DNA of 62,059 bases from Kordia zhangzhouensis (GTDB lineage: Bacteria; Bacteroidota; Bacteroidia; Flavobacteriales; Flavobacteriaceae). A program made the position numbers and the translations under genes. The notes beneath the pieces were generated by a model. That model was not told the origin of the DNA and made no database searches. It worked only from the letters and a program-made list of their open reading frames with translations. The number at the start of each line of letters is the position of its first letter. The stretch's first letter is position 1. The DNA lies in contig NZ_LBMH01000016.1 in assembly GCF_001005305.1 (NCBI RefSeq), positions 1 to 62,059 of the forward strand, read 5' to 3'. Of the stretch, positions 51,702-59,803 are shown piece after piece.

Positions 51702-53357
51702 TTAATTTTCAAGGAAAGGTAAAATATATTCTTCAAAAATCTTTTCTGGTTGCTGTGTTTTTCCATTTTTATAATTTCCAGATGTAATAACAACAACTAT
51801 TTTCAAACTAGGGATTACAAAAATATATTGTCCACCAGCACCTCTAGCTTCAATGGATTCTATTCTTTTTCCGTTTACTTGATACTTGTGATGCCACCAT
51901 AAATAACCATAACCATTTTTATCCGGTACATTATCTAAATTGCGATAATTTTTAAATGAGTCTTCCACCCATTTTTTAGATAAAATACGTTTGCATCTCC
52001 ATTTTCCTTGATTAAGATAAAGTTCTCCAAATTTTAACATATCTCTTGGCGTTAGATACATTCCACCTCCAAAATATGGTTTTCCTTTCAAGTCTGTTTG
52101 TATGATATAATTCGAAATTTCAAGTTTTTGAAAAAGGTATTTGTCCATAAATAATTCCAAAGGTTCAGAAACTACTGAATCCATTGCAACTCCAAGTAAA
52201 AATGGATTTGCTGTACCATAATTTGCCTCTGTGTTAGGTTCGTTTATCATTTTCGCTTTCAGAATTGTCTCTGTCCAATCTCTAGTAGGTTGGTAATTAT
52301 TTTCAGATGCGGCCGATTTTCTCTCTCTCGTATAATCGTCAGCATCTAGCCCAGAACTCATTGTTAAAAGACTTTGAATATCAATTTCTGACTTTAAACT
52401 GTCTTTTAGAATTTGATATTTATTTGGTAAAAATTCAAAAATGGACTGCTCAACACTTGTAAATAATGATTTATCTTTTGCAATTCCAACAATAGTGGAT
52501 GAAATACTTTTTGATGCTGAACGCATATCGTGTGTGATATTTGCATTGTAACCGTCAAAATAATTTTCGTAAACTATTTTTCCTTTTTTTGAAATCAAAA
52601 CGGAATGTGTGTTAGGTAGTGAATTCTTTGAAATAAGCTTTTCCATTTCGGGAAGTTTAAGAGTAGAAATTGTATTATCATTCTTGAAACCCCCAATTTC
52701 CCAATCAGTTGTAGATTTTTTTAAAACTACTTGTGTAATTGAGTTTTTACCTAAATAGATGCCTAATTGAATTTCATTTGTGGTTAGCTCTCCTTTAAAC
52801 TCCAATCCAGTTTTGAAATCAGTAAACGAAATTAAATCGTTTTCTTTTTGAAAATTATCGCACCAAGTTCCTGTAAATCTATTATCACCAAAAATTGGGT
52901 ACGCTTGATAATTATTTCCTTCTCCATTTTCAACACTTAAATAAAGTTTATCTGATTTTAATTCATCTATCATTAATAGGTTCCAAATTCCTGTATAAGT
53001 GTTGTTTTTTGACTTATTGAGTTTTAAGTGATACAGAAGCATTCCAGATTTGATAAACCCATTAATTTCTTTGCCATTTTTAGAAAGTACACCTTCAAAG
53101 AAATAATTTTCAGCAAATGGTATTTTTAATATTGAAGTGTTTTTTGGATTAAATGGAAAGTCAATAATACTTTTATTATTTGAAATTTTGAATCTAGCTT
53201 TTTCAAGTCCTAAATTTTCAATTTCAACATTTAGATTGAACGCTTTTGAATTTTCAATTTTGCCTTCCCAACCGCTTGTATATTCTGCCATATCTTGAGC
53301 GTAGGTTGAAAATGAAAAAAGAATGATAAGTAAGACTATTATGTTTTTAATTCTCAT
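51702..53357 (-). CDS. Serine hydrolase, beta-lactamase/penicillin-binding-protein-like, secreted
   Basis: A 551-residue protein: signal peptide (STYAQ|DMA, about 21), an N-terminal beta-rich domain of about 210 residues, then a class C beta-lactamase-type domain with catalytic S280-A-S-K283 (SxxK), NYGTANPF in the Y-x-N position and GAGGQYIFVIP replacing the K-T-G strand. Such proteins are esterases or D-aminopeptidases as often as lactamases; resistance should not be assumed. It lies 72 bp downstream of an AraC regulator without a dyad element between, so the two form a two-gene module. Confidence 0.88.
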   Translation of the reverse strand: MRIKNIIVLLIILFSFSTYAQDMAEYTSGWEGKIENSKAFNLNVEIENLGLEKARFKISNNKSIIDFPFNPKNTSILKIPFAENYFFEGVLSKNGKEINGFIKSGMLLYHLKLNKSKNNTYTGIWNLLMIDELKSDKLYLSVENGEGNNYQAYPIFGDNRFTGTWCDNFQKENDLISFTDFKTGLEFKGELTTNEIQLGIYLGKNSITQVVLKKSTTDWEIGGFKNDNTISTLKLPEMEKLISKNSLPNTHSVLISKKGKIVYENYFDGYNANITHDMRSASKSISSTIVGIAKDKSLFTSVEQSIFEFLPNKYQILKDSLKSEIDIQSLLTMSSGLDADDYTRERKSAASENNYQPTRDWTETILKAKMINEPNTEANYGTANPFLLGVAMDSVVSEPLELFMDKYLFQKLEISNYIIQTDLKGKPYFGGGMYLTPRDMLKFGELYLNQGKWRCKRILSKKWVEDSFKNYRNLDNVPDKNGYGYLWWHHKYQVNGKRIESIEARGAGGQYIFVIPSLKIVVVITSGNYKNGKTQQPEKIFEEYILPFLEN

Positions 53358-53428
53358 TTTTTGATTGATTTTTTAATGAGTTGTAAAAATGAGAATTCTA
53401 TCCTTATTGAAATTGTATAATATTAACA

Positions 53429-54229
53429 TTAGCCAATTTTTCTCAATAATTTTGTTGGTGTTGTATGATATATACGTTTGAAGTTTGAAATGAAATGACT
53501 TTGGTCGTAGAAACCACATTGATAACAAATTTCCGTCATAGAAAATCTTTTTGACATGAGTAAGTAAAATGCTTTATTCAGTTTCATCAATCGAACGTAG
53601 TTACCAAGACTTGTCCCAAAATATCTGTTAAACTCTCTAGACAAATGAACTGGATGAACTCCTAATTTTAGACTTAAACTTTTTAGAGAATAGTCTATTT
53701 TTTCCTCAATTAGTAACTCTTTTACCTGGTTTACCCAAATTGGCATTTTTGAATTTATTTTTTTTGATTCTTTTATCGTGTTAAATATATCAATCAAGTT
53801 ACTCTCAATACTTAAATTTGAATATTGGTCGTTAATTTTAGTCTCAACAAATATACGGTTCATCAAGTTTTTTATAATTGGATTCTGTAAATTGAGACTT
53901 CCTTCAAAATCTGTTGTTTTAATATCAAAATTTGAAAACCATTTCTCGTTTAATTCAATATGAAAACCTCTTGTAAATTCAGGTGGTTTTATGTTGTAAT
54001 GTGCATCTTGCCAATTATGAAATAATAGATTCCCTGGCTCTAAATAATAGGATTCTTTTTTATTAGATTCAAATAATTTGCCTTGAAGTAGATAAGTGAA
54101 ATACGGATTTTCGTGATAATGCCAATCTACTTTACTATGTGTATACTCTGTATCTGTAATTATTAGATTTTCAAAAGCCGATTTTTGGTAATGTATTCCG
54201 TAAAATTCTCCTGTTTTTAGTTTGTTCAT
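53429..54229 (-). CDS. AraC-family transcriptional regulator
   Basis: A 266-residue regulator: an N-terminal cupin-like sensor domain (YHENPYFTYLLQGKLFESNK, LEPGNLLFHNWQDAHYNI) and a C-terminal pair of HTHs (YSLKSLSLKLGVHPVHLSRE; MTEICYQCGFYDQSHFISNF) ending YHTTPTKLLR. It probably controls the co-resident serine hydrolase gene. Start ATG 54229 fits the usual length. Confidence 0.9.
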   Translation of the reverse strand: MNKLKTGEFYGIHYQKSAFENLIITDTEYTHSKVDWHYHENPYFTYLLQGKLFESNKKESYYLEPGNLLFHNWQDAHYNIKPPEFTRGFHIELNEKWFSNFDIKTTDFEGSLNLQNPIIKNLMNRIFVETKINDQYSNLSIESNLIDIFNTIKESKKINSKMPIWVNQVKELLIEEKIDYSLKSLSLKLGVHPVHLSREFNRYFGTSLGNYVRLMKLNKAFYLLMSKRFSMTEICYQCGFYDQSHFISNFKRIYHTTPTKLLRKIG

Positions 54230-54249
54230 TCTTTTTTTTTAGCTTGTTG

Positions 54250-54375
54250 CCAACGGTTTCGGTTACGAGCAGTTGGGATTTTAAGCTCTAAATTTTCGAT
54301 TTAGAATAGACCTTTGTTTTATGTTTGGATTTTCATTTTATCACCTTCTTCCCAATTGTTTATAGCCAATGTTGT
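54250..54375. repeat. Array dyad element 4 (clearest arms)
   Basis: Left arm GGTTACGAGCAGTTGGGA (54261-54278) and right arm TCCCAATTGTTTATAGCC (54350-54367) pair over all 18 positions with five transitions. Four of the five become G-T pairs when the plus strand folds. Outside the arms, CCAACGGTTTC (left) and AATGTTGTG (right) are asymmetric, giving a bulge. Confidence 0.8.
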
Positions 54376-54391
54376 GAGTTCGTGTTTTTTT

Positions 54392-55441
54392 TTAATTCCA
54401 AGGGCCATTTGTCGTTACATTTATTGTTTTTCCGTCTTTGTCAATTTTATATAATCCACCTGCGCAGCCTAACCAAATATTTCCTTTTTTGTCTTTCAAA
54501 AAACTCATTGTAGAAGTTGGAACTTTATAATTTATGAACTCATTATTTTTATAATTATAAACTCCGTTGTTTGTCGAACTGATCCATAAATCGGTTGAGT
54601 TGTCTTTGTAAATTGTGAAAACATCACTTTTGTCCAATCCATTGATTTTAGGGAATTGAACGATTTTATTTCCATCGTACTTGTTTAAGCCGCCATTCCC
54701 TTTGCGTTTGTCAGTGTCTGCATTGTCTTTTTCTGCTACTCTTGTTCCAATCCAAACGTTTCCTTCTTTGTCCTCTGCAATGGTTTGGACATTATTTGAA
54801 TTTAAACCTTCTTTAGTAGTGAAATGTACAAACGAATTTCCGTCAAATTTACTTACTCCGTAACCGTCTCTTCCGAACCAAATATTCCCTTTAGTATCTT
54901 CAGTGATTGAGGTTATCCAATCTTTTGTGTCCGGATTGATTTTGGTTTCAATTTTCGGGTAAGGAATTGGAAAATTTTGAAATTGATTTCCTTCAAACTT
55001 ACAAACTCCTCCCCAAGTTCCAATCCAAAAGTTTCCTTTACTATCAATTAACAGATTACTTATCATATTACTACATAGTCCGTCTTTCTCTGAATAATTG
55101 GTGAACGTTTTTCCGTCAAATTTTGATATTCCTGCACCTGTTCCGAACCATAAACTCCCTGCCTTATCTTCAATTATATTTGTTACTCGATTGTTTGGTA
55201 ATCCGTCTTTTGTAGTTAAGTACGTCAAATTACTTCCATTATATTTTGCCACTCCTTTTTCTAAAGTTCCAAACCACAGGTTTCCTTTTGAGTCTTGAAA
55301 TGTTTCTACTACATATTGTCCAATTTGTTCGGGTTTTTTCTGTTCAGTCTGATTTTTAATTTCGACAGTTCCCTTTTTCTTCTCTTGGGAATTACAAGAA
55401 GCCGTTAAAATAGTCAATAATGATAAAAGTAAAATCTTCAT
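54392..55441 (-). CDS. Two-component-regulator propeller lipoprotein
   Basis: The frame is open to 55468, but ATG 55441 gives a lipoprotein signal (MKILLLSLLTILTASC, Cys16). The 349-residue protein consists of about seven Reg_prop blades (GNLWFGTLEKGVAKYNGSNL, GSLWFGTGAGISKFDGKTFT, GNFWIGTWGGVCKFEGN, NIWFGRDGYGVSKFDGNSFV ...), each of about 40 residues. Usually these propellers are the sensor part of hybrid kinases; here it stands alone on a lipoprotein without kinase, so it may bind sugars or polymers. A single-gene module. Confidence 0.82.
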   Translation of the reverse strand: MKILLLSLLTILTASCNSQEKKKGTVEIKNQTEQKKPEQIGQYVVETFQDSKGNLWFGTLEKGVAKYNGSNLTYLTTKDGLPNNRVTNIIEDKAGSLWFGTGAGISKFDGKTFTNYSEKDGLCSNMISNLLIDSKGNFWIGTWGGVCKFEGNQFQNFPIPYPKIETKINPDTKDWITSITEDTKGNIWFGRDGYGVSKFDGNSFVHFTTKEGLNSNNVQTIAEDKEGNVWIGTRVAEKDNADTDKRKGNGGLNKYDGNKIVQFPKINGLDKSDVFTIYKDNSTDLWISSTNNGVYNYKNNEFINYKVPTSTMSFLKDKKGNIWLGCAGGLYKIDKDGKTINVTTNGPWN

Positions 55442-55462
55442 TTTTGGTTCGGGTTTAATATG

Positions 55463-55525
55463 ACGCACAGCGTTTAGTGTAAAATGTGTTTTAATGCAGT
55501 TTAGGATTTGTTGTGTTCAGTTTTC
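55463..55525. repeat. Array dyad element 5 (subfamily with element 9)
   Basis: Contains TGTTTTAATGCAGTTTAGG (55487-55505) and TTTGTTGTGTTCAGTT, nearly identical to 57828-57866, over about 37 bp. The last codons of a 27-codon ORF fall inside it. Confidence 0.65.
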
Positions 55526-55584
55526 GTTGCCAATAATTTATAAATTTTACTTTCCAAATATTCTTTTAAAATGCTTTCGTTCAT
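55501..55584 (-). CDS. Possible 27-residue peptide
   Basis: MNESILKEYLESKIYKLLAT then KTEHNKS and a stop located in element 5. Short and without a recognisable relative; it may be a real small protein, a remnant, or chance. Its stop being in the element, as for several larger array genes, is the only support. Confidence 0.25.
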   Translation of the reverse strand: MNESILKEYLESKIYKLLATKTEHNKS

Positions 55585-55604
55585 CTTTTATTAAATGGTT
55601 TATT

Positions 55605-55694
55605 TTAATTTATAAATAGCAGTGATAATGCTCCAATTAATACAGATATTATAACCATTATAATTACAAATGTCCATCTTTTCTTGTTTGTCAT
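55605..55694 (-). CDS. Possible 29-residue single-helix membrane peptide
   Basis: MTNKKRWTFVIIMVIISVLI then GALSLLFIN: a basic start and one strong membrane helix, the profile of small bacterial membrane proteins and of some type I toxins. It stands alone between dyad elements 5 and 6, occupying the only coding-like part of a gap of about 345 bp. Function unknown. Confidence 0.4.
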   Translation of the reverse strand: MTNKKRWTFVIIMVIISVLIGALSLLFIN

Positions 55695-55712
55695 AATTTG
55701 TGTTTTTAATGT

Positions 55713-55780
55713 TTAACAACGTTAGGTATATGAAGCGTAGCCTGTTAATAGGCGGCTATGATTTCATATACAGTGTTATA
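55713..55780. repeat. Array dyad element 6
   Basis: GTATATGAA (55726-55734) ... TTCATATAC (55763-55771) form a perfect 9-bp outer stem; inner GTAGCC / GGCGGCTATG extend it. It is flanked by AACAACGTTAG on the left. Total dyad about 46 bp. Confidence 0.75.
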
Positions 55781-55787
55781 TGCTGAC

Positions 55788-56489
55788 TTATTTTATGCTC
55801 AATTCAAATTGGTTAATGTGTTTCAAATTCTGTTGTTCCTCTAAATGGTTAACTTTCATAAATTCTATAAATTCAACTCTGTTATTCCATTCGGTAATTA
55901 GAAAACAATCGGGATTGTAATAATATCCATATGGAGACTCTCCTTTTGAAAGCTCTAGAATCATTTTTCCTTTATGTTTATAAATATTGTTGGTAGTTTT
56001 CTCTTTAAATTTCTGAAAATCTGATGATTGCTTTTTCCAATAAGCAGTTGCTACGTAAAATTTATTGGATAAGAATTCAAAACTTAAATCTTCCTTTAGC
56101 TCATAGTGAGTGTTATAAAAAATAGTCCATATTTCTCTTCTTAAAGAATGAAAATCTGGAAATTCAAATTCCAGTTGTTTCATAATACGATCTAAACTTG
56201 CTTTATTTTTCCATGCTCCTAAAACTATTATGTCGGGAGTATAATTGCCTTGAATTGCGTTTTTATTAATTGGTATACTTGAAATAGGTATATACCCTAA
56301 TTCTATAGCTCTTGGTAAAACAGAGTCTTTTAAATATTTACGCATACTTAAAGAATCTGCTTCTTTGTTAAATTTTAAGGGAAGGACATCAAAAATTTGT
56401 CCTTGATTCAAGACAACCGATTTGCTGTTCTGAGCCGAAAGGATAGTATACCAAGTCAAAAATATTAGAAGTATAAATATATTTTTCAT
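55788..56489 (-). CDS. Secreted protein of unknown function
   Basis: ATG 56489 gives a signal peptide (MKNIFILLIFLTWYTILSAQ) and 233 residues; the frame is open upstream to 56519. The mature part has two similar segments of the type IVLGAWKNKASLDRIMKQLE...FP and FLITEWNNRVEFIEFMKVNH, suggesting a dimeric ferredoxin-like (ABM/EthD-type) fold, but this is tentative. A single-gene module of the array. Confidence 0.6.
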   Translation of the reverse strand: MKNIFILLIFLTWYTILSAQNSKSVVLNQGQIFDVLPLKFNKEADSLSMRKYLKDSVLPRAIELGYIPISSIPINKNAIQGNYTPDIIVLGAWKNKASLDRIMKQLEFEFPDFHSLRREIWTIFYNTHYELKEDLSFEFLSNKFYVATAYWKKQSSDFQKFKEKTTNNIYKHKGKMILELSKGESPYGYYYNPDCFLITEWNNRVEFIEFMKVNHLEEQQNLKHINQFELSIK

Positions 56490-56509
56490 TCTCTCGTTTT
56501 TGGTTTGTA

Positions 56510-56637
56510 CATAACGCATTCGTGTATGATTTTTTGCGGGAAAAGGGCAAGAGTCCTTTTCCGTTGTTGTGGAAAGATAATTAATAAGATTGAATTTCTA
56601 GCGAGGAAATTCAATCTTATTAATATAACCTGTTTTC
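56510..56637. repeat. Array dyad element 7 with an 18-bp perfect inner hairpin (subfamily with element 8)
   Basis: Left TACATAACGCATTCGTGTATG, then a GGAAAAGG/CCTTTTCC hairpin, then TTAATAAGATTGAATTTC (56581-56598) and its perfect complement GAAATTCAATCTTATTAA (56606-56623) around a 7-nt loop. The first 80 bp match element 8 closely. Confidence 0.8.
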
Positions 56638-56641
56638 TATA

Positions 56642-57097
56642 TTAATTATTCTTTAAAATTTCTAAAATCAATTTATTATAATTAGGAAATTCATTATCTG
56701 TATTTTGTATTATGAACTTATCAATTAATGCAATCTGATTCTCGTTTAAATGTTGACTAATAAGTCTATAAGTTCCAATAATTACTGAAGCTAATATATG
56801 AGTGGGTTGAGTATCAGAGGGTAATACTTTAATGTCAGTCAAGCTAATTTCAAGCCCTATACCATGGGCATAATTTTCAAGTATATATTCAATAGAGTTT
56901 AAAATATATACTTTTATAGATTTCATATAAGCGGTTTCTTGAAAATCAACATTGTAAGCTTTCCAGTCTCTCCACTCACACTTATCAATAACTTTTGATT
57001 TCTCATTAACTTTGTTTAGTTCTAAATCAACTCCACCAAAACATCCTCTTCCATTTAGTTGTTTTTTATAAAAAAATAATTTTCTTTGGGGATTCAT
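56642..57097 (-). CDS. Protein of unknown function
   Basis: A 151-residue cytoplasmic protein without signal or membrane segment. Segments: RKLFFYKKQLNGRGCFGGVD, IKVYILNSIEYILENYAHGI, ILASVIIGTYRLISQHLNEN. No family recognised. Size, charge and isolated position would suit an immunity or small stress protein, but nothing proves it. A single-gene module. Confidence 0.5.
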   Translation of the reverse strand: MNPQRKLFFYKKQLNGRGCFGGVDLELNKVNEKSKVIDKCEWRDWKAYNVDFQETAYMKSIKVYILNSIEYILENYAHGIGLEISLTDIKVLPSDTQPTHILASVIIGTYRLISQHLNENQIALIDKFIIQNTDNEFPNYNKLILEILKNN

Positions 57098-57107
57098 CGA
57101 ATTGGTT

Positions 57108-57240
57108 ATAGCGGTTTGTGTATGATTTTTTGTGGAAAAAGGACGTGAGTCATTTTTCGATGTTGCGGAAAGATACTTAATAATATTGAATTTCTGGTGC
57201 GGCTGAATTTCAGCCGTAATTAATTATACACCTTGTTGGC
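57108..57240. repeat. Array dyad element 8 (subfamily with element 7)
   Basis: Left arm GTGTATGATT (57118-57127), right arm AATTATACAC (57222-57231); one difference, G-T on the plus strand. An inner hairpin GGCTGAATTTCAGCC lies at 57201-57215. The left 80 bp (GTGTATGATTTTTTG ... GGAAAGATACTTAATAATAT) are homologous to element 7. Confidence 0.78.
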
Positions 57241-57257
57241 AAATCGTTTTAGTTTAT

Positions 57258-57791
57258 TTATAAATTAAACATTGATTTAGCTTTTTGCCACAATAAATTA
57301 TAGCTATTATTGTCAACCGTTTTTATTTCTTTTAATTCAAATTCCATTTCGTTTTTCCATTCCACTTTATAGATTCCACCACCTTCATCAATTTCAGTCG
57401 CTTTAAAGTCAAATGATTTTAGAAACATAGTTAAACCTGTTATTCCACCATAAGGATATCCACAAGAATAGAATTCAAGTCTCGCTTTTCCGTTTCCGAT
57501 TTTTTTGCATTCCAGAAATTCAATATCAATATTTTCAACAAGATGTTCTACCATTGAATAAAAATGCCAAGTTTCCTCTTTGGTCTCAAATGTCTCAATC
57601 TCAGGTGTCAAGTCTGAGTCAGCGAAATAATAGTTTTTTAGAGTGTAATTAGGAAATTTGTCCAACCAATATTTGTCGGATTTATAATCTCCACTTTTTT
57701 TAGATACTGAAATGAGATCAAGAAGTTTAGTTAAGTCATTAAACCTATCTTCATTATTCATTTCAAATTCTATATATTCGTTCTTTCCCAA
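57258..57791 (-). CDS. Protein of unknown function
   Basis: A 177-residue acidic cytoplasmic protein. Motifs: RFNDLTKLLDLISVSKKSGD, EETWHFYSMVEHLVENIDIE, ARLEFYSCGYPYGGITGLTM, IYKVEWKNEMEFELK. The pattern of an alpha/beta protein with a C-x-Y-P-Y-G-G loop is distinctive but not one I can assign. A single-gene module between elements 8 and 9. Confidence 0.55.
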   Translation of the reverse strand: MGKNEYIEFEMNNEDRFNDLTKLLDLISVSKKSGDYKSDKYWLDKFPNYTLKNYYFADSDLTPEIETFETKEETWHFYSMVEHLVENIDIEFLECKKIGNGKARLEFYSCGYPYGGITGLTMFLKSFDFKATEIDEGGGIYKVEWKNEMEFELKEIKTVDNNSYNLLWQKAKSMFNL

Positions 57792-57807
57792 TATTTTTTT
57801 AAATGTT

Positions 57808-57866
57808 TGCCAACGGTTTGGCTAAGCTGCGTTTTAATGCAGTTTAGGTTTTGTTGTGCTTAGTTA
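57808..57866. repeat. Array dyad element 9 (subfamily with element 5)
   Basis: GCCAACGGTTTGGCTAAGC ... GTGCTTAGTTA: the arms GCTAAGC/GCTTAG are short. GCGTTTTAATGCAGTTTAGG recurs in element 5. The stop codon of the next gene (57860-57862) lies inside the right arm. Confidence 0.7.
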
Positions 57867-58480
57867 TTTTCTATTGTGAATCTACTATTCTCTATTAAAC
57901 ATAAGAGGTTCTCTTTCCAATTTTTTGCCAACGAACCACCATTGTCATTATCCATTGAATCTATAATCACTCCATTCAAAAGATATTCGGCCGAAGCAAC
58001 GACTTTCTTATTATCGACACTTATACCAGCCGGTCCTCTAGCAGAATGATGTTCGTGCATTGGCATTTCGGAATAGGTTATTTTAAAACCATTTTCACAT
58101 ATTTCTTTTGCTTGAACATTAAATTCAGAATCAATTATTGAAAGAATAACTAAAATTTGTGGACTAGCCCAAGAACCAGTCTTTAGACGATTCCATAAAT
58201 CAGCTTTTAATTCAAACTGTCTAGTTTTGTCAATTTTAAGAGTTGCAAGAGCAGCGACTAAATGTGGTCTCCAATCTTCATTCTTTAATAGCAATCTAAC
58301 TCCATCTACTATATCTTTAGTTGAGTTTTTAGTAATTATATAATCAAGTCTATCAATACTTTTTGTGAGATTCCATTCTTTGGGTGGATTCGGAATATCA
58401 AATAAATTCATAAATGGTAAATGATTCGGATGTCCGTTCCAGAAGTCATTAAAAACTCCAAAGTTTGGTCTTTTACTCAT
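57860..58480 (-). CDS. Protein of unknown function with HEAT-like helices
   Basis: A 206-residue cytoplasmic protein. The middle (DIVDGVRLLLKNEDWRPHLV, AALATLKIDK, WNRLKTGSWASPQILVILSI) has the look of HEAT/ARM-type helix pairs. The C-terminal part (MPMHEHHSARGPAGISVDNK) is His-rich. No family recognised; immunity proteins of polymorphic toxins often have such helical builds, which is a suggestion only. The end is in element 9. Confidence 0.5.
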   Translation of the reverse strand: MSKRPNFGVFNDFWNGHPNHLPFMNLFDIPNPPKEWNLTKSIDRLDYIITKNSTKDIVDGVRLLLKNEDWRPHLVAALATLKIDKTRQFELKADLWNRLKTGSWASPQILVILSIIDSEFNVQAKEICENGFKITYSEMPMHEHHSARGPAGISVDNKKVVASAEYLLNGVIIDSMDNDNGGSLAKNWKENLLCLIENSRFTIENN

Positions 58481-58496
58481 TTTTTTCTAATTAAGC

Positions 58497-58583
58497 ATAA
58501 CGGTTGTGTATGATTTGTTGCGTGGGTTCGGCACTAAGTTAGTAAATTAAAACTGGCAATAATTCATTGCTATACAACGTTAT
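58497..58583. repeat. Array dyad element 10
   Basis: An 87-bp element opening ATAACGGTTGTGTATGATT (58497) and closing GCTATACAACGTTAT (58569-58583), i.e. inverted ATAACG(G)TTGTRTA ends. The interior GTTGCGTGGG / GGCAATAATTC continues the arm. The TAA stop of the next gene (58580-58582) is the end of the element itself. Confidence 0.8.
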
Positions 58584-59158
58584 TTAAATTCAGTTTTCGA
58601 TTCCAAATCTCCATTAAGAATTACATTTTTTATTTTAGTTCTTTCAGCGTTTATATCCTCAAAACTTTCATTATGGTTAAAAGTGTAGCTTATATCAAAA
58701 ATACAATTACAAGAACAATGAGAACCATATGAATGATATATGATATTCAGCGTTTTTTTATTCAATTCTGCTTCACATAGAAACTTTGAGCAGCAATTTT
58801 CTAGAGCTTTAAAACTAATAGTAAAAGATTTTTTATCAATGAGGATATTCTGAATTTCTTTATCTTTTGTATAGTCATCTTCTCCATCAACCGAGTTATC
58901 ACATTCAGATACTTCAATTGATTTAAGAATGTAACCATTTCCCCATTTCAATCCGTAAAGTTTTTCACTATTGTGAAATATTTGTGTTCCTTTTGGAGGA
59001 ACTACTTTAATTTTAGAGTCTTCTTCTTTTAGGGTGTCAACTTTTTTAACATTAGATTCAATAATTATCTTGTCAACATTTTCCGCTTGCTTTTCTTTTT
59101 TATTACAGCTAATAAAAGAAAACATTATCAGAATTATGATTGCGATTTTAGATTTCAT
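58580..59158 (-). CDS. Lipoprotein of unknown function
   Basis: A 192-residue protein with a clear lipoprotein signal (IMFSFISC, Cys19) and a Lys/Glu-rich linker. The mature domain contains six or more Cys (ECDNSVDGE, ENCCSKFLCEAE, GSHCSCNCIFDIS), some probably disulfide-paired or metal-binding. No family recognised. A single-gene module whose stop codon belongs to element 10. Confidence 0.6.
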   Translation of the reverse strand: MKSKIAIIILIMFSFISCNKKEKQAENVDKIIIESNVKKVDTLKEEDSKIKVVPPKGTQIFHNSEKLYGLKWGNGYILKSIEVSECDNSVDGEDDYTKDKEIQNILIDKKSFTISFKALENCCSKFLCEAELNKKTLNIIYHSYGSHCSCNCIFDISYTFNHNESFEDINAERTKIKNVILNGDLESKTEFK

Positions 59159-59170
59159 TGAGAGTTTCAG

Positions 59171-59263
59171 TAATGTTGTACAACGTTTTAGTATAACCGT
59201 CAGTTACGGGATTAAAGTTAATGTTTTTCGGTTAAGCATTGCGGTTATACCTTGTCGTGTGTA
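59171..59263. repeat. Array dyad element 11 (subfamily with element 13)
   Basis: Inverted GTATAACCG (59190-59198) / CGGTTATAC (59241-59249). The 51 bp from 59190 match 61038-61088 with only three differences. Confidence 0.82.
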
Positions 59264-59274
59264 GTTTAAACACT

Positions 59275-59706
59275 TTAAAGAGTAAGCTCCAATGTTCCAG
59301 AAACTAAACTTATATGACAACAATCAGTGCTAACAGTATAGATACTACTAATGACTTCTTGATTATTTATAAATCCTTTAAATTGAATTTCTCGTTCTTG
59401 ATTTACTTCAAGACTTGTGTCATTTAAGAGAGGATATTGCCCAAATTGTTGTGCCATTTCAAATTCAGATGTAGAGAGCAATATAGTCATGTCATCATTA
59501 TTCTCAATATTTATAACTTCAAAAGAATCCAAAGCAACAGGATTTTGGTTTTGGTCTTTAATGGATATTACAATTGTTCGAAATTCGAGTGTACATACCA
59601 CATTTCCACAATCAGAGTTTGAATCATCATCGTTGTTACAAGAAATTGGAATAGTAATTATGAAAAGAGATGTTATTATTAAAAATAGTCTTAGAGATTT
59701 AATCAT
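59275..59706 (-). CDS. Lipoprotein of unknown function
   Basis: ATG 59706 gives MIKSLRLFLIITSLFIITIP followed by the lipobox ISC (Cys23) and an acidic DDDSNSD linker; the frame is open to 59835 but upstream codons lie partly in dyad element 12. The 143-residue protein has a beta-rich domain (EFRTIVISIKDQNQNPVALD, SIYTVSTDCCHISLVSG) reminiscent of small Ig-like folds with four Cys. No family assigned. A single-gene module. Confidence 0.6.
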   Translation of the reverse strand: MIKSLRLFLIITSLFIITIPISCNNDDDSNSDCGNVVCTLEFRTIVISIKDQNQNPVALDSFEVINIENNDDMTILLSTSEFEMAQQFGQYPLLNDTSLEVNQEREIQFKGFINNQEVISSIYTVSTDCCHISLVSGTLELTL

Positions 59707-59760
59707 TATTTTAAGTTTTTTTATAAGATGTGAAAAAAGTAGAATGGTTGCGTCAAAATT

Positions 59761-59800
59761 ACACACAACGGTATTGCTTATACACGTTGTTGTGTGCCGT
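59761..59800. repeat. Array dyad element 12 (short form)
   Basis: CACACAACG (59762-59770) and CGTTGTTGTGTG (59785-59796) flank GTATTGCTTATACA. This 40-bp element has arms but almost no interior, as if two element ends had joined. Confidence 0.65.
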
Positions 59801-59803
59801 TTT

